Source of the DNA: Oceanococcus sp964629015
Lineage (GTDB): Bacteria > Pseudomonadota > Gammaproteobacteria > Nevskiales > Oceanococcaceae
Reading direction: 5' to 3'
Length of the DNA stretch: 64,000 nt
Assembly (NCBI GenBank): GCA_964629015.1
Contig: CAZVMN010000010.1
Coordinates: forward strand, 93,317-157,316
A program made the position numbers and the translations under genes. Shown piece by piece: positions 1-7,740 of this stretch. Positions within the stretch are counted from its first letter, which is position 1; each line of letters begins with the position of its first letter. Below the pieces are notes generated by a model, which saw nothing but the letters and a program-made list of their open reading frames with translations, ran no database searches and was not told the origin of the DNA.

Positions 1-56
1 GAACGGTCTCCAAACAATGAGGAGTGTTCAGCGTCGGCTTCACACATGGGTTTAGA

Positions 57-72
57 ATGAAGTCTGTGTGAA
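57..72 (-). promoter_or_regulatory. Probable CreB operator (cre tag) in front of creB
   Basis: Read on the minus strand this is TTCAC-ACAGAC-TTCAT, one base off the CreB recognition sequence known in E. coli (TTCAC-N6-TTCAC). On the plus strand the same site appears as TGAAGTCT repeated with an 11-bp period (58-65 and 69-76), the spacing typical of OmpR-family dimers. CTTCACAC at 38-45 also forms an inverted repeat with GTGTGAAG at 66-73. The site ends 9 bp before the GTG start of creB, so autoregulation is inferred. Confidence 0.65.
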
Positions 73-81
73 GTCTACAAA

Positions 82-768
82 GTGGCCATGTCAGCGCAGC
101 GCATCCTGATTGTTGAGGACGAACCTTCGATTGCCGACAACATCGTGTTTGCGCTCAAGACCGAGGGTTTTGCGCCGCATTGGTGTCGCACCGGCAGCGA
201 AGCCAAAGCGGCCTGGGACGCGCAACAACCGGATTTGGTTGTGCTGGATGTGGGCCTGCCCGACACCAGCGGGTTTGATTTGTGCAAATACTGGCGTCAG
301 CACTCCGACGTGCCGATCATCTTTTTGACCGCGCGCGACAGTGAAATCGACAAGGTCGTCGGGCTGGAAATTGGTGGTGACGACTATGTGGTCAAGCCGT
401 TCAGTCCGCGCGAGCTCACCGCACGTGTGCGGGCCCGCTTGCGTAACCGCCAGCCAACCCCGTCATCATCAGCATCGGCGCTCGTCCTGGATGAGCCGCG
501 CCAATGCGCCAGCCTGGGGGGCGCAGAATTGAACCTCACGCGCTATGAGTTCCGGCTGCTGTCTGTGCTGCATGGCGCGCCCGGGCGGGTGTTTTCGCGT
601 GATCAGTTGTTGGATCTGGTGTGGAGCGACCCGACAGCCGCGTTCGATCGCACCGTGGATACCCATGTGAAGACCCTGCGTCAGAAGTTGCGGGTGGCGG
701 GTGAGCGGGTCAACCCTATCCGCACGCATCGTGGCCTGGGGTATTCGTTTGATCCTGAAGGTTTATAG
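82..768 (+). CDS. creB: CreB-like response regulator, OmpR/PhoB family
   Basis: DNA-binding response regulator of 228 residues. The N-terminal receiver (about 5-120) has the acidic pair in VEDE, the phospho-acceptor Asp in LVVLDVGLPD (near residue 55), the switch Thr in FLTARD and the Lys in VVKPFSP. The C-terminal half (about 130-225) is a winged helix with LTRYEFRLL and the recognition-helix region DRTVDTHVKTLRQKL. The next gene is its cognate CreC-type kinase, 26 bp downstream, and a cre-tag-like site lies just upstream. The start is GTG at 82 or ATG at 88; neither has a strong ribosome site. The CreB assignment rests on the partner and operator, and a generic OmpR-family name would be the fallback. 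No creD (inner-membrane stress protein) is seen nearby. Confidence 0.85.
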   Translation: MAMSAQRILIVEDEPSIADNIVFALKTEGFAPHWCRTGSEAKAAWDAQQPDLVVLDVGLPDTSGFDLCKYWRQHSDVPIIFLTARDSEIDKVVGLEIGGDDYVVKPFSPRELTARVRARLRNRQPTPSSSASALVLDEPRQCASLGGAELNLTRYEFRLLSVLHGAPGRVFSRDQLLDLVWSDPTAAFDRTVDTHVKTLRQKLRVAGERVNPIRTHRGLGYSFDPEGL

Positions 769-794
769 GGCCTGTTCACAGGTTCTCCTCGCTC

Positions 795-2264
795 GTGTCC
801 ATTCGCAATCGCATTCTGGCCATCTTCGTTCTGGCCATCGCACTCGGAAGTTATGCTTTTTTCCACTGGCTGAGTGACGACCTGCGTCCGCGCTACATGG
901 AAGCACAGGAAGATCTGATGGTGGATACCGCGTACCTGTTGGCGCACCAGATCGAAGCCACCGCGCTGACGCGAAAAGACGGGCAGTGGCTCATAGACAC
1001 CGAAGGTTTGCGTGCGGCCTTTGAATCCCTGCGTGGACAGTACTTCGAGGCGCAGATTTACGGTTTGCTCAAAACCGCCGTGGATTTGCGGGTCTACGTC
1101 ACCAATGCGGCGGGCATCGTGGTTTTCGACTCCGAACCCGGTCGTGATGAGGGCCGCGATATGTCGGCATGGCGTGATGTGGCGCGCACGCTGGAAGGGC
1201 AGTACGGCGCGCGCAGCACGTCCGACGATCCGTTATTCCCCGAAGGCTCGACCATGTATGTGGCTGCGCCGATTCATGGGGCGGGTGACATTGTTGGTGC
1301 CGTCAGCGTGGGCAAAACCACGCGAAACGCTGAGCGCTTTGTCGAATCTGCACTGCCGCGATTTTTCACGGCAGCCCTGGGCACGGTTGGCCTGGCGATG
1401 TTGCTTTCGCTGGTTCTGTACTGGTGGGTCACACGACCGTTGTATCGGTTGGAGCAATACGCCGAAGACCTGCAGGCCGGGGCTCGGGTGGCGCCGCCAA
1501 AGCTGGGCAACAACGAAGTGGGTCGGGTCGGTGATGCGATGGCGCGCTTGCGTCAGGCGCTGGATGGCAAGGCTTATGTTGAAGACTATGTGCAGACGCT
1601 GACACACGAACTGAAAAGTCCCACAGCTGCGATTGCCGGGGCCGCCGAATTGCTCAGCGAAGACATTCCCGATGAGGATCGCGCGCGATTTCTCAACAAT
1701 ATTCGGACCGAGGCGGCGCGTCTCAATCGCTTGGTTGAACGCATGCTGGCATTGGCTTCAATCGAGAATCGCGATGCTCTGGAGACCACGCAGCAACTGA
1801 ATCTGCGCGAATTGCTGGCTGAAGCGCTGGACAGCGTTGCTCCACGTTTACATCAAAAGGACCTGCAACTGCGTCATGTTGGCGAGGGGGCAGCGCAAGT
1901 GCATGGCGAGCGCTTTTTGCTGCACCGCGCGCTGGTGAATCTGCTCGACAACGCGATCGATTTTTCACCGGAACACGGTGAGATCACCATCCAGCTGCGC
2001 AGCGATGGCGGCGAACTTGAGCTGACGATTTGCGACCAGGGCCCCGGCGTGCCGGATTACGCCGTTGGTCGCGTATTTGAACGTTTTTATTCACTGCCAC
2101 GCGCCGATGGGCGCAAGGGTACCGGCTTGGGCTTGAGTTTCGTCCAGCAGATCGCAGCCTTGCATGGCGGCAGCATTGTGTTGATGAATCGGGCCGAAGG
2201 CGGGGCCTGTGCCCGTCTGTCGCTGCCATCAGCGACAGACGGGTGGCGGCCTAGCGCGACATGA
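795..2264 (+). CDS. creC: CreC-like membrane sensor histidine kinase
   Basis: Inner-membrane sensor kinase of 489 residues, paired with the upstream CreB. A first membrane segment (about 7-25) is followed by a periplasmic region beginning with the CreC-like stretch RPRYMEAQEDLMVDTAYLLA, which ends at a second membrane segment (about 185-212). A HAMP linker follows. The HisKA box is TLTHELKSPTAAI, with the phospho-acceptor His near residue 272. The HATPase domain shows NLLDNAIDFS (N box), DQGPGVP (G1) and GTGLGLSFV (G2). It should autophosphorylate and pass phosphate to CreB; in E. coli the pair responds to carbon and fermentation state. The start is GTG at 795. The 3' end overlaps the converging NnrU-like gene by 14 bp. 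Confidence 0.85.
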   Translation: MSIRNRILAIFVLAIALGSYAFFHWLSDDLRPRYMEAQEDLMVDTAYLLAHQIEATALTRKDGQWLIDTEGLRAAFESLRGQYFEAQIYGLLKTAVDLRVYVTNAAGIVVFDSEPGRDEGRDMSAWRDVARTLEGQYGARSTSDDPLFPEGSTMYVAAPIHGAGDIVGAVSVGKTTRNAERFVESALPRFFTAALGTVGLAMLLSLVLYWWVTRPLYRLEQYAEDLQAGARVAPPKLGNNEVGRVGDAMARLRQALDGKAYVEDYVQTLTHELKSPTAAIAGAAELLSEDIPDEDRARFLNNIRTEAARLNRLVERMLALASIENRDALETTQQLNLRELLAEALDSVAPRLHQKDLQLRHVGEGAAQVHGERFLLHRALVNLLDNAIDFSPEHGEITIQLRSDGGELELTICDQGPGVPDYAVGRVFERFYSLPRADGRKGTGLGLSFVQQIAALHGGSIVLMNRAEGGACARLSLPSATDGWRPSAT

Positions 2265-2814
2265 TGGCGACGCCGGAAATCCAGGGGTGAACGAACATCA
2301 CCACGCCGGTGACAACGATGCCAATTACCACCGTTGCAACAACCCGACCAACGCCCGTCGGTTCCGGTTTGATCCGCGCACCGTCACGGCGATTGATGAA
2401 AATGGTCTCGGCCACGGCCCAAGCCATGAGTCCCCCGAACAGAATCACTGAACGCGTTTCACCGTTGGAGAGCAAATGCGCGAGTGCCCAGGTTTTGACC
2501 GCAACCATCTGCGGGTGGCGGATCACGCGGCGAATGTCGCTGGGAAACTTCGAGGCCACGAACAGAATCAGAGCGATGGGCATCAGGCTCATGGTGGCGT
2601 GACGTAGCCCGGCTGGCGGGATATACAGCTGCCCACCGGGGAACTGCTTCCAGCCCATCACGATCAACACCAGCGAGGCGACAATGACCAGCGAGAACAG
2701 TCCTCGGTAGGGGCCGGCACCCAGACGGTTCATCAAGTTCTGGCGTAAGCCGGGCACGACCGCCACCGACAGGTGCACCAGCGACCAAAGCAGCAGGCCA
2801 AGAATTAATAGCAT
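2251..2814 (-). CDS. NnrU-like integral membrane protein
   Basis: A 187-residue hydrophobic protein with about five membrane helices, starting MLLILGLLLWSLVHL. The pattern of an N-terminal helix, the GAGPYRGLFSLV stretch, the GWK segment and the RHPQMVAVKTWALAHLL segment fits the NnrU family. That family was named from a gene linked to nitrite/nitric oxide reductase regulation; its biochemical role is not settled and members occur in non-denitrifiers. ATG at 2814 is chosen because GAGGAG lies 6 bases upstream. The longer reading frame to 2928 has no ribosome site and adds a non-hydrophobic leader. Its promoter region contains a perfect CRP-type palindrome (2878-2893). It converges on creC. 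Confidence 0.75.
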   Translation of the reverse strand: MLLILGLLLWSLVHLSVAVVPGLRQNLMNRLGAGPYRGLFSLVIVASLVLIVMGWKQFPGGQLYIPPAGLRHATMSLMPIALILFVASKFPSDIRRVIRHPQMVAVKTWALAHLLSNGETRSVILFGGLMAWAVAETIFINRRDGARIKPEPTGVGRVVATVVIGIVVTGVVMFVHPWISGVAIMSR

Positions 2815-2877
2815 GTGAATCTCCTCATCGTGTCGCCGAAGTCTGCGATGCGGCGCGTTTCGAATCAATGGCGGCTG

Positions 2878-2893
2878 TGTGAAGGACGTCACA
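2878..2893. promoter_or_regulatory. Perfect CRP/Vfr-type palindrome TGTGA-N6-TCACA
   Basis: TGTGA (2878-2882), six bases, then TCACA (2889-2893) matches the core of the CRP consensus exactly. It lies between the divergent NnrU-like gene (start 2814) and the barrel gene (start 3027), 64 and 133 bp from their start codons. That is close enough to control either. A Crp/Fnr-family protein is the likely binder; the sequence cannot say which. Confidence 0.6.
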
Positions 2894-3026
2894 GCGCCGC
2901 TCTGGCTTTGCCCGTGTGCTCTTGCCATTGCTCACAGGGGGGCGCAAAGTTGTGCGCTGAACGGCGAATGGGGTCATCGGCGCGGGGCGGGTGGCCGATA
3001 TTTGCCGAGATGCTGGGGATCAAGAA

Positions 3027-4490
3027 ATGATGCGAGGAATCCACGCGACGATCGCCGTCTGCGCGGTCGCGCTGTACGCGGGGGGCGTACAAGCTGCGGA
3101 TGTATTCACTGTAGACGCCGAGATCACAGAGCTCGATGGGCCGGGTTACAACGTCCTTTTCGGTACATCGAATGCCGAAGAGTTGTTTGAGACGTTGGAG
3201 CAGGACAATCTGGCTCGTTTGGTTGCGCAGCAGTCGGGTGGCCGTTTCAATGGTGATGAAATCATTGCGGCCGATCTCAATTTCCGCGGCGTTCCCATGA
3301 CCATCGACTTCACCGAGGTTGGTGCGCCAGAGTTGTTGTTCGCGATTCCAGGAATTGAGTTTAGTCGGGTGTTCGACGAGCAGGATACGCGCGAAGGCAA
3401 CATTGACGATCTCATTGAGTTTTTGAAGACCAATGAAGACGGCATCGCCTCACAGTTGAGCGCTGAGCTTGCGCGGTCTTCGCCCAGTGATCCGGTCGCG
3501 GGGAATCCCGGCAGTATGCAATCACGCATGGTCGATACCGATTTCAAGCAAGCCTTCACGCAGAAGGTTTCGCAGATCTGGGGCTGCGGCATGAGTGCCA
3601 GCGCGACCGAGAAAGTCATGCTGGCCAAAGCCGGCTTTGGTTGTGTCACGGATGTCGCGGATTTGAATTTCCGCATGCCAGCCATCGAAGTCGCACAGCT
3701 CGGCGGGCCGGCCAGCGATGCGGCCAATATGGGCTTGTACGACGACTACTTCTCACGCATCAATCGCGTGCGCGGCGAAAACAAGCTGACACTGGGTTTG
3801 GACTATGCGCAAGTTAGCGCCAAAGCCGGAGGCAGTGGCATCGAGCACGAATCCAGCGTGCTGAGTCTGCCGCTGTCTTACACCGTGGTGTTCAACAACG
3901 ACCCGCGTAAACGCTTTATTGTGCGGATGCCGATTTCCCTGATCGATACCGAAGGGGCATCGACCTACCAGGTCTCGCTGGGTCTGGCCTACAACCACCC
4001 GGTCACCAATGCCTGGAGTCTGACCCCGAGCGTCGGATATTCCGCCGCGGGGTCCGAAGATTTGGCTTCGGCCTCGGCTTTGGCGTCGTTCTCGCTAGCC
4101 AGCAGCTACACGGTGAATTTGGGCAGCTGGGCGCTGAATATCGGCAATATGATTGGCAACTACTCGACCCAGAAGATCACGCTGGGTGACTACGAGTCAG
4201 ACCCGGGAATCTCCAACACCGTGTTCACCAACGGGTTGTTGATTTCCGGCCCCAGTTCATTGCTGGCCAATGATCTGGTAGTGGAGTACTTCGTCACCGA
4301 CACCCGCTACACCGGCGATGATTTGTTCACCGACAACTCGCAGGAAGTCGGGGTCAACTTCGGCAAGTTGAACACCACGGGTGAGGTTGTCACCAGCTTC
4401 ATCAAGGGCAGTGTGAGCTACACCATGGCCAGTGGTGACAACGGCAACGAAGCCGACATGCTGCGCTTGTCGTTGATCTTCAAATTTTAA
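3027..4490 (+). CDS. Predicted outer-membrane beta-barrel protein with N-terminal periplasmic domain, function unknown
   Basis: A 487-residue exported protein I do not recognise as a named family. It begins MMRGIHATIAVCAVALYAGG with probable cleavage after GVQA. Residues of about 24-240 form a soluble-looking domain rich in acidic residues. It carries two cysteines 19 residues apart (WGCGMS and GFGCVTD), which could form a disulfide. From about residue 245 onward the sequence alternates polar and hydrophobic residues in amphipathic strands and ends MLRLSLIFKF, with the C-terminal Phe typical of Bam-assembled barrels. ATG at 3027 (or 3030) is preferred over the frame start at 2991 because the signal peptide begins there. 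The FecR-domain gene follows 11 bp downstream, so the two are probably co-transcribed. Confidence 0.6.
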   Translation: MMRGIHATIAVCAVALYAGGVQAADVFTVDAEITELDGPGYNVLFGTSNAEELFETLEQDNLARLVAQQSGGRFNGDEIIAADLNFRGVPMTIDFTEVGAPELLFAIPGIEFSRVFDEQDTREGNIDDLIEFLKTNEDGIASQLSAELARSSPSDPVAGNPGSMQSRMVDTDFKQAFTQKVSQIWGCGMSASATEKVMLAKAGFGCVTDVADLNFRMPAIEVAQLGGPASDAANMGLYDDYFSRINRVRGENKLTLGLDYAQVSAKAGGSGIEHESSVLSLPLSYTVVFNNDPRKRFIVRMPISLIDTEGASTYQVSLGLAYNHPVTNAWSLTPSVGYSAAGSEDLASASALASFSLASSYTVNLGSWALNIGNMIGNYSTQKITLGDYESDPGISNTVFTNGLLISGPSSLLANDLVVEYFVTDTRYTGDDLFTDNSQEVGVNFGKLNTTGEVVTSFIKGSVSYTMASGDNGNEADMLRLSLIFKF

Positions 4491-4501
4491 GGGGGCAGAT
4501 C

Positions 4502-5206
4502 ATGAAAAATATTGTTTTTGCATGCTTGGTGGCCCTGGTCAGCCTGCCAGCGGTGGCCCAGGACATGGCAGGGCGCGCGGTGTTGGTGGTGGGGCAGGCC
4601 TTTGCAACCGACGTCAACGGTGCGCAACGCATATTGCGTCGCGGTGATGTGGTGTTTTCCGGGGAAACCATCAGCACCCAGCGGCATAGCTACGTCAATG
4701 TGCAGTACACCGACGAAGGGCGCACCCTGATCGGGCCGGATTCGCAACTCAAAATCGAAGCGTACGAGTACCGTCCGCCTGCCGGTGGACCGCGCAATCG
4801 CAGCGGCGCGGGTGTCGCGCAAGCCGATGCTGGACGCTCGGTGTTTTCGTTGATCAAAGGCGGTTTTCGTGCGGTGACCGGCCTGATCGGAAAGACACGC
4901 CGTGAGAACTATGCGGTACGCACCTCGGTGGCCACGATTGGTATTCGCGGCACGGATGCGGTCTACGTCGACTGTTCTGACGGTCGCTGTGGCGATTTGG
5001 GGCCGGGCAGCTCGGATGATCTTTCCAGCGTGATCATTGGGGTTTACGATGGCGGTGTGACCGCAACGAACCTCAACAATGGCCAGACGCTGGACATCGA
5101 CCCAGGCCAGTTTGTGCAAACCAACGGCACGTCGTTCTTCACCCTGTCCGGCATGCCGGGCATTCTGGTGACGATGCCGATGGAAAATCCACAAACGTGT
5201 AACTGA
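4502..5206 (+). CDS. Exported FecR-domain protein
   Basis: A 234-residue periplasmic protein with signal peptide MKNIVFACLVALVSLPAVAQ and likely cleavage after AVAQ. The FecR fold is visible as GDVVFSGETISTQRHSYVNV, then TLIGPDSQLKIEAYEY, and the hallmark VATIGIRGTDAVYVDC. It ends in a segment resembling other periplasmic FecR proteins (GQTLDIDPGQFVQT). Unlike the iron-citrate FecR of E. coli it has no membrane helix and no sigma factor beside it, so it is probably a free-standing FecR of unknown ligand. A good ribosome site (AAGGGG) sits 6 bases before ATG 4502. The barrel gene lies just upstream and a terminator follows, giving a two-gene unit. Confidence 0.75.
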   Translation: MKNIVFACLVALVSLPAVAQDMAGRAVLVVGQAFATDVNGAQRILRRGDVVFSGETISTQRHSYVNVQYTDEGRTLIGPDSQLKIEAYEYRPPAGGPRNRSGAGVAQADAGRSVFSLIKGGFRAVTGLIGKTRRENYAVRTSVATIGIRGTDAVYVDCSDGRCGDLGPGSSDDLSSVIIGVYDGGVTATNLNNGQTLDIDPGQFVQTNGTSFFTLSGMPGILVTMPMENPQTCN

Positions 5207-5227
5207 TCGTTCGACGAATCTGAACAG

Positions 5228-5253
5228 GAGCCGGCACTGCCGGCTCTTTTTTT
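5228..5253. terminator. Rho-independent terminator after the FecR gene
   Basis: Stem GAGCCGGC (5228-5235) pairs with GCCGGCTC (5239-5246) around a 3-base loop and is followed by seven T residues (5247-5253). It ends the barrel-FecR transcript. The opposite-strand phosphodiesterase gene stops just beyond at 5263. Confidence 0.9.
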
Positions 5254-5262
5254 GCGTCTGGA

Positions 5263-6420
5263 TTACGCCGGCAAGGCGAAGGGGCGACCGAAAAAGTAGC
5301 CTTGCACGTGCTCCACACTCAATGCGCTGAGTGCATGGATCTGCTCTTCGGTTTCCGCCCCCTCCGCAATGAAGCTGAGTCCGAGATCGCGCGCCAGTCG
5401 CGCCATGCCGGCAATGATTTTTCGGCTGCCGTCGTCGCTCAGCATGTCTTCCAGGAACATTTTGTCGATCTTCAGTGCATCAACCGGAAGCCGGTTCAGA
5501 TAAGCCAGAGAACTGTAGCCCGTGCCGAAATCATCAAGCGCGATTCGACATCCCAGGGATTGCAATTGACTGAGCACGCCCACCACCTGCTCACGGTTTT
5601 CCAGGATTTGCGACTCGGTCACTTCCATCTGCAATTGCTGGGCTTTGATTCGATGACGCGCCATGGCTTGCTCAACCACGGTGGGCAATTGCGGGTCCGG
5701 GAACTGGCGCGCCGCGAGATTGATGCTCACATAGAAATTGTCGCTGAGGACGCTGTCGTAGCAGCTTGGCAGGCGCGTGCGAGCGAGGCTCGCCTCGTCA
5801 ATGATCCAGTAGCCGATTTTTTCGATGATCTGCGATTCTTCTGCCACGGAGATAAACAGATCCGGCGCAACCAGTTGTCCGTCTGCGCGGCGCCAGCGCA
5901 GCAAAGCTTCGAAGCCAGTCGTGACACGATCCGACAAACGCACGATGGGTTGGTAGTGCAGCACGAACTCACGATTGTCCAGTGCGTCACTCAGAGCATG
6001 CTCGGTGCGCATGCGTTGCATGGCCTGCTGCTCATCCTCCAGGTATTCCAGATCTTGGGTGCTGGAGGTGTCGAGGAAGGTCTGGCCTAGGGATTGGCGA
6101 TACCGCTTCAGCGTGAGTTGCAACAGATGCCGGATCAGCGGATCTGAGCGCGCCATGCGCTCCTTGAGGTGGTCGCGTGTGATGACGGTAAGAACGGTGT
6201 CCTCCATGGCCATGGCGGACGCCATACGCGGATCGTGGCTGATGAGCGCCATCTCACCCACGCACTCGCCGGGGCCAAGTTCGGAGAGCAGTTGATATTC
6301 TCCGCCAGCATCGCGCAACACAGCGATGCTGCCGCGATCAATCAGGTAGGCAAATTGCCCAGCCTCGCCTTCGCGGAACAACAATTCGTTCGCTGCCAGA
6401 CTGATCTTCGATGTTGTCAC
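5263..6420 (-). CDS. Cyclic-nucleotide-binding EAL-domain c-di-GMP phosphodiesterase
   Basis: A 385-residue cytoplasmic protein. Residues of about 5-115 form a cNMP-binding domain (FREGEAGQFAYLIDRGSIAVL and GECVGEMALI), and about 140-380 form an EAL domain. The catalytic set appears intact: FEALLRW, the Asn of SINLAARQF, MEVTES, LDDFGTGYSSL, KIDKMFL and AEGAETEEQ. It should therefore cleave c-di-GMP to pGpG under control of a bound cyclic nucleotide. In the cNMP domain the usual phosphate-binding Arg of the RxA motif is not obvious (HDPRMASAMA has R then M-A). The ligand may be atypical, or the domain purely structural. Start is GTG at 6420 with AGGAGG 6 bases upstream. It is monocistronic in appearance. 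Confidence 0.88.
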   Translation of the reverse strand: MTTSKISLAANELLFREGEAGQFAYLIDRGSIAVLRDAGGEYQLLSELGPGECVGEMALISHDPRMASAMAMEDTVLTVITRDHLKERMARSDPLIRHLLQLTLKRYRQSLGQTFLDTSSTQDLEYLEDEQQAMQRMRTEHALSDALDNREFVLHYQPIVRLSDRVTTGFEALLRWRRADGQLVAPDLFISVAEESQIIEKIGYWIIDEASLARTRLPSCYDSVLSDNFYVSINLAARQFPDPQLPTVVEQAMARHRIKAQQLQMEVTESQILENREQVVGVLSQLQSLGCRIALDDFGTGYSSLAYLNRLPVDALKIDKMFLEDMLSDDGSRKIIAGMARLARDLGLSFIAEGAETEEQIHALSALSVEHVQGYFFGRPFALPA

Positions 6421-6461
6421 ACGCGACCTCCTGTTGAGGGCGATGCCTTCACATAGTGAGG

Positions 6462-6695
6462 CTAATCGGCTTGGCGCAGGCGTTCGTTGTGAGCGTCGTT
6501 GGCGTCAAGTGCGGCGTCAATCTTATCGGCTATCGCATCCCCGGAGTAGCCAATCGCTTCGGTGTTGCGAATGTTATGTGTTTCTTCGCGGCCTTCGCTG
6601 TGCATGGGAGCGTCGTCAGCGTTGCCGCCGCATGCGCCCAGGAGCATGCCAGCACTCAGTGCCGCAATGCTGAGGCGAGAAATTGCGCCTGTCAT
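6462..6695 (-). CDS. Small lipoprotein of unknown function
   Basis: A 77-residue protein starting MTGAISRLSIAALSAGMLLG, with lipobox LLGAC at residues 18-22, so it is probably lipid-modified on the Cys of ACGGNADD. The residue after Cys is Gly, not Asp, which would favour outer-membrane sorting under the E. coli rule. The mature part is short, charged and repeats Asp-Ala-Asn patterns (DKIDAALDANDAHNERL). ATG 6695 is chosen because the frame extension to 6728 adds a non-signal leader. No family was recognised. It lies between the EAL gene (same strand) and the chemosensory operon (divergent). Confidence 0.6.
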   Translation of the reverse strand: MTGAISRLSIAALSAGMLLGACGGNADDAPMHSEGREETHNIRNTEAIGYSGDAIADKIDAALDANDAHNERLRQAD

Positions 6696-6795
6696 GGTGT
6701 GTCTTCCGTGTGATTCCAGAGACTCCATTAAACGTCACCCTGGCGCACGCCGCCAGCCATGCATTTTGCGGCCCGGATCCTGCACGGGTTGCCGC

Positions 6796-7284
6796 ATGAA
6801 TGAACTGCTCTTCCCCTCCGCTGAAACAGATACCGTGCCGAAGCCTATACCGAGCACCGGTTTTGTTTGCTTCATGCTCGCCGATCAGTGTTACGGCATG
6901 GCCGTGAGCCGTGTGCGCGAAGTGCTGCGACCGTGTGAAGTGGCCTGGGTGCCGGGGGCGCCAGGCGCTTGCCTGGGTGTGATCAATCTGCGCGGGCACA
7001 TCGTTTCGGTTGTCGATTTGCGGCAGATCCTGGGTCTTCAGGCCCATTCTGGTGGCGCGGCCACACGGTTGCTGGTTATCGACTACGGCGATTCGATGCT
7101 GGCGCTGAAAGTCGATTGTGTCTTGGAACTGCTCAATATCGCAGACGAGGACATCGAGCCTGCACCCCGAATGAATCAGACCCCGGTCCCCGTAGACGGC
7201 GTTGTTACACGGCCTCAAGGGCCCTTGTTCTTGCTCAAGCCGGCCGAACTGGTGCGCCGGTTGGAGGATAAATCTTATGTTTGA
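6796..7284 (+). CDS. CheW-like coupling protein, first gene of the chemosensory operon
   Basis: A 162-residue single CheW domain. It contains CFMLADQCYGMAVSRVREVL, VPGAPGACLGVINLRGHIVSVVDLR and a C-terminal strand FLLKPAEL. The NLRG motif at the receptor/kinase interface is present. A second, more canonical CheW is encoded at 10433, so this one may serve a separate receptor set or an auxiliary position in the array. ATG 6796 is used because the earlier in-frame start (6562) would run antisense through the lipoprotein gene. The following gene overlaps it by 8 bp. No convincing ribosome site is seen. Confidence 0.85.
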   Translation: MNELLFPSAETDTVPKPIPSTGFVCFMLADQCYGMAVSRVREVLRPCEVAWVPGAPGACLGVINLRGHIVSVVDLRQILGLQAHSGGAATRLLVIDYGDSMLALKVDCVLELLNIADEDIEPAPRMNQTPVPVDGVVTRPQGPLFLLKPAELVRRLEDKSYV

Positions 7285-7732
7285 CCTCGATATGTTGCTG
7301 GACTTTGATCGCTACACGGCCGTGGTTTTCGCCGTGGTCAGTGTGCTCGCGGCGGTGCTTGTGGTGCTGCTGCGACGTCAGCGCAGCCTCGACAGCGGCG
7401 ACGCCAAAGTGCGTGAGCGCATGCAACAGCATCAACAGGCGGAGCTGGCCTTTGCTGGCGCCACCGAGGCCGCGATGAATGATCTCAAATCCAGTGTTGA
7501 GGGCCTGGCGACGTGCTTGGCCAATCTGGAATTGCGCATGCGCACCGTCGATCAACGGCAACGAAAATTTGACGACATGGCGGTGCAGTTCAGCCGGCGT
7601 CGAGGTTTTGACGAGGCGGTGCAGCTGGTGCGTGACGGAATTCCGGCGACCGATGTGGCGCGTCGCTGCGGTGTGCCTTTGGCAGAAGCCGAGTTGCTGC
7701 AGCGTATCCATCAACAAGTCACCGCCCACTGA
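7277..7732 (+). CDS. DUF2802 membrane-anchored protein
   Basis: A 151-residue protein. One N-terminal membrane helix (about 12-32, YTAVVFAVVSVLAAVLVVLLRR) is followed by a long charged helical stretch likely to be coiled coil. The C-terminal module FDEAVQLVRDGIPATDVARRCGVPLAEAELLQRI has the cadence of a helix-turn-helix. This layout is typical of DUF2802 proteins, which in pseudomonads sit next to cheW in flagellar/chemotaxis clusters. The molecular role is unknown. ATG 7277 follows GGAGGATAA, a good ribosome site inside the end of the cheW-like gene, suggesting translational coupling. Confidence 0.78.
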   Translation: MFDLDMLLDFDRYTAVVFAVVSVLAAVLVVLLRRQRSLDSGDAKVRERMQQHQQAELAFAGATEAAMNDLKSSVEGLATCLANLELRMRTVDQRQRKFDDMAVQFSRRRGFDEAVQLVRDGIPATDVARRCGVPLAEAELLQRIHQQVTAH

Positions 7733-7740
7733 GTGTTCTT

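Noticed and set aside
2209..2602. Plus-strand reading frames across the NnrU-like gene
   Set aside because: They are rich in His, Asn and Arg without domain signal and lie antisense to a clear membrane protein; treated as shadows.
2991..3026. Upstream extension of the barrel gene
   Set aside because: It adds 12 residues before the signal peptide and has no ribosome site; the Met pair at 3027/3030 fits an exported protein better.
4487..5194. Long minus-strand frame opposite the FecR gene
   Set aside because: A 235-residue frame without any domain, mirroring a well-supported gene with signal peptide and FecR motif.
6729..6756. Possible flagellar sigma-28 promoter (TAAA-N16-GCCGCCAG) before the chemosensory operon
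   Set aside because: Only 5 of 8 bases match the -10 consensus GCCGATAA and the spacer is off by one; too weak to call.
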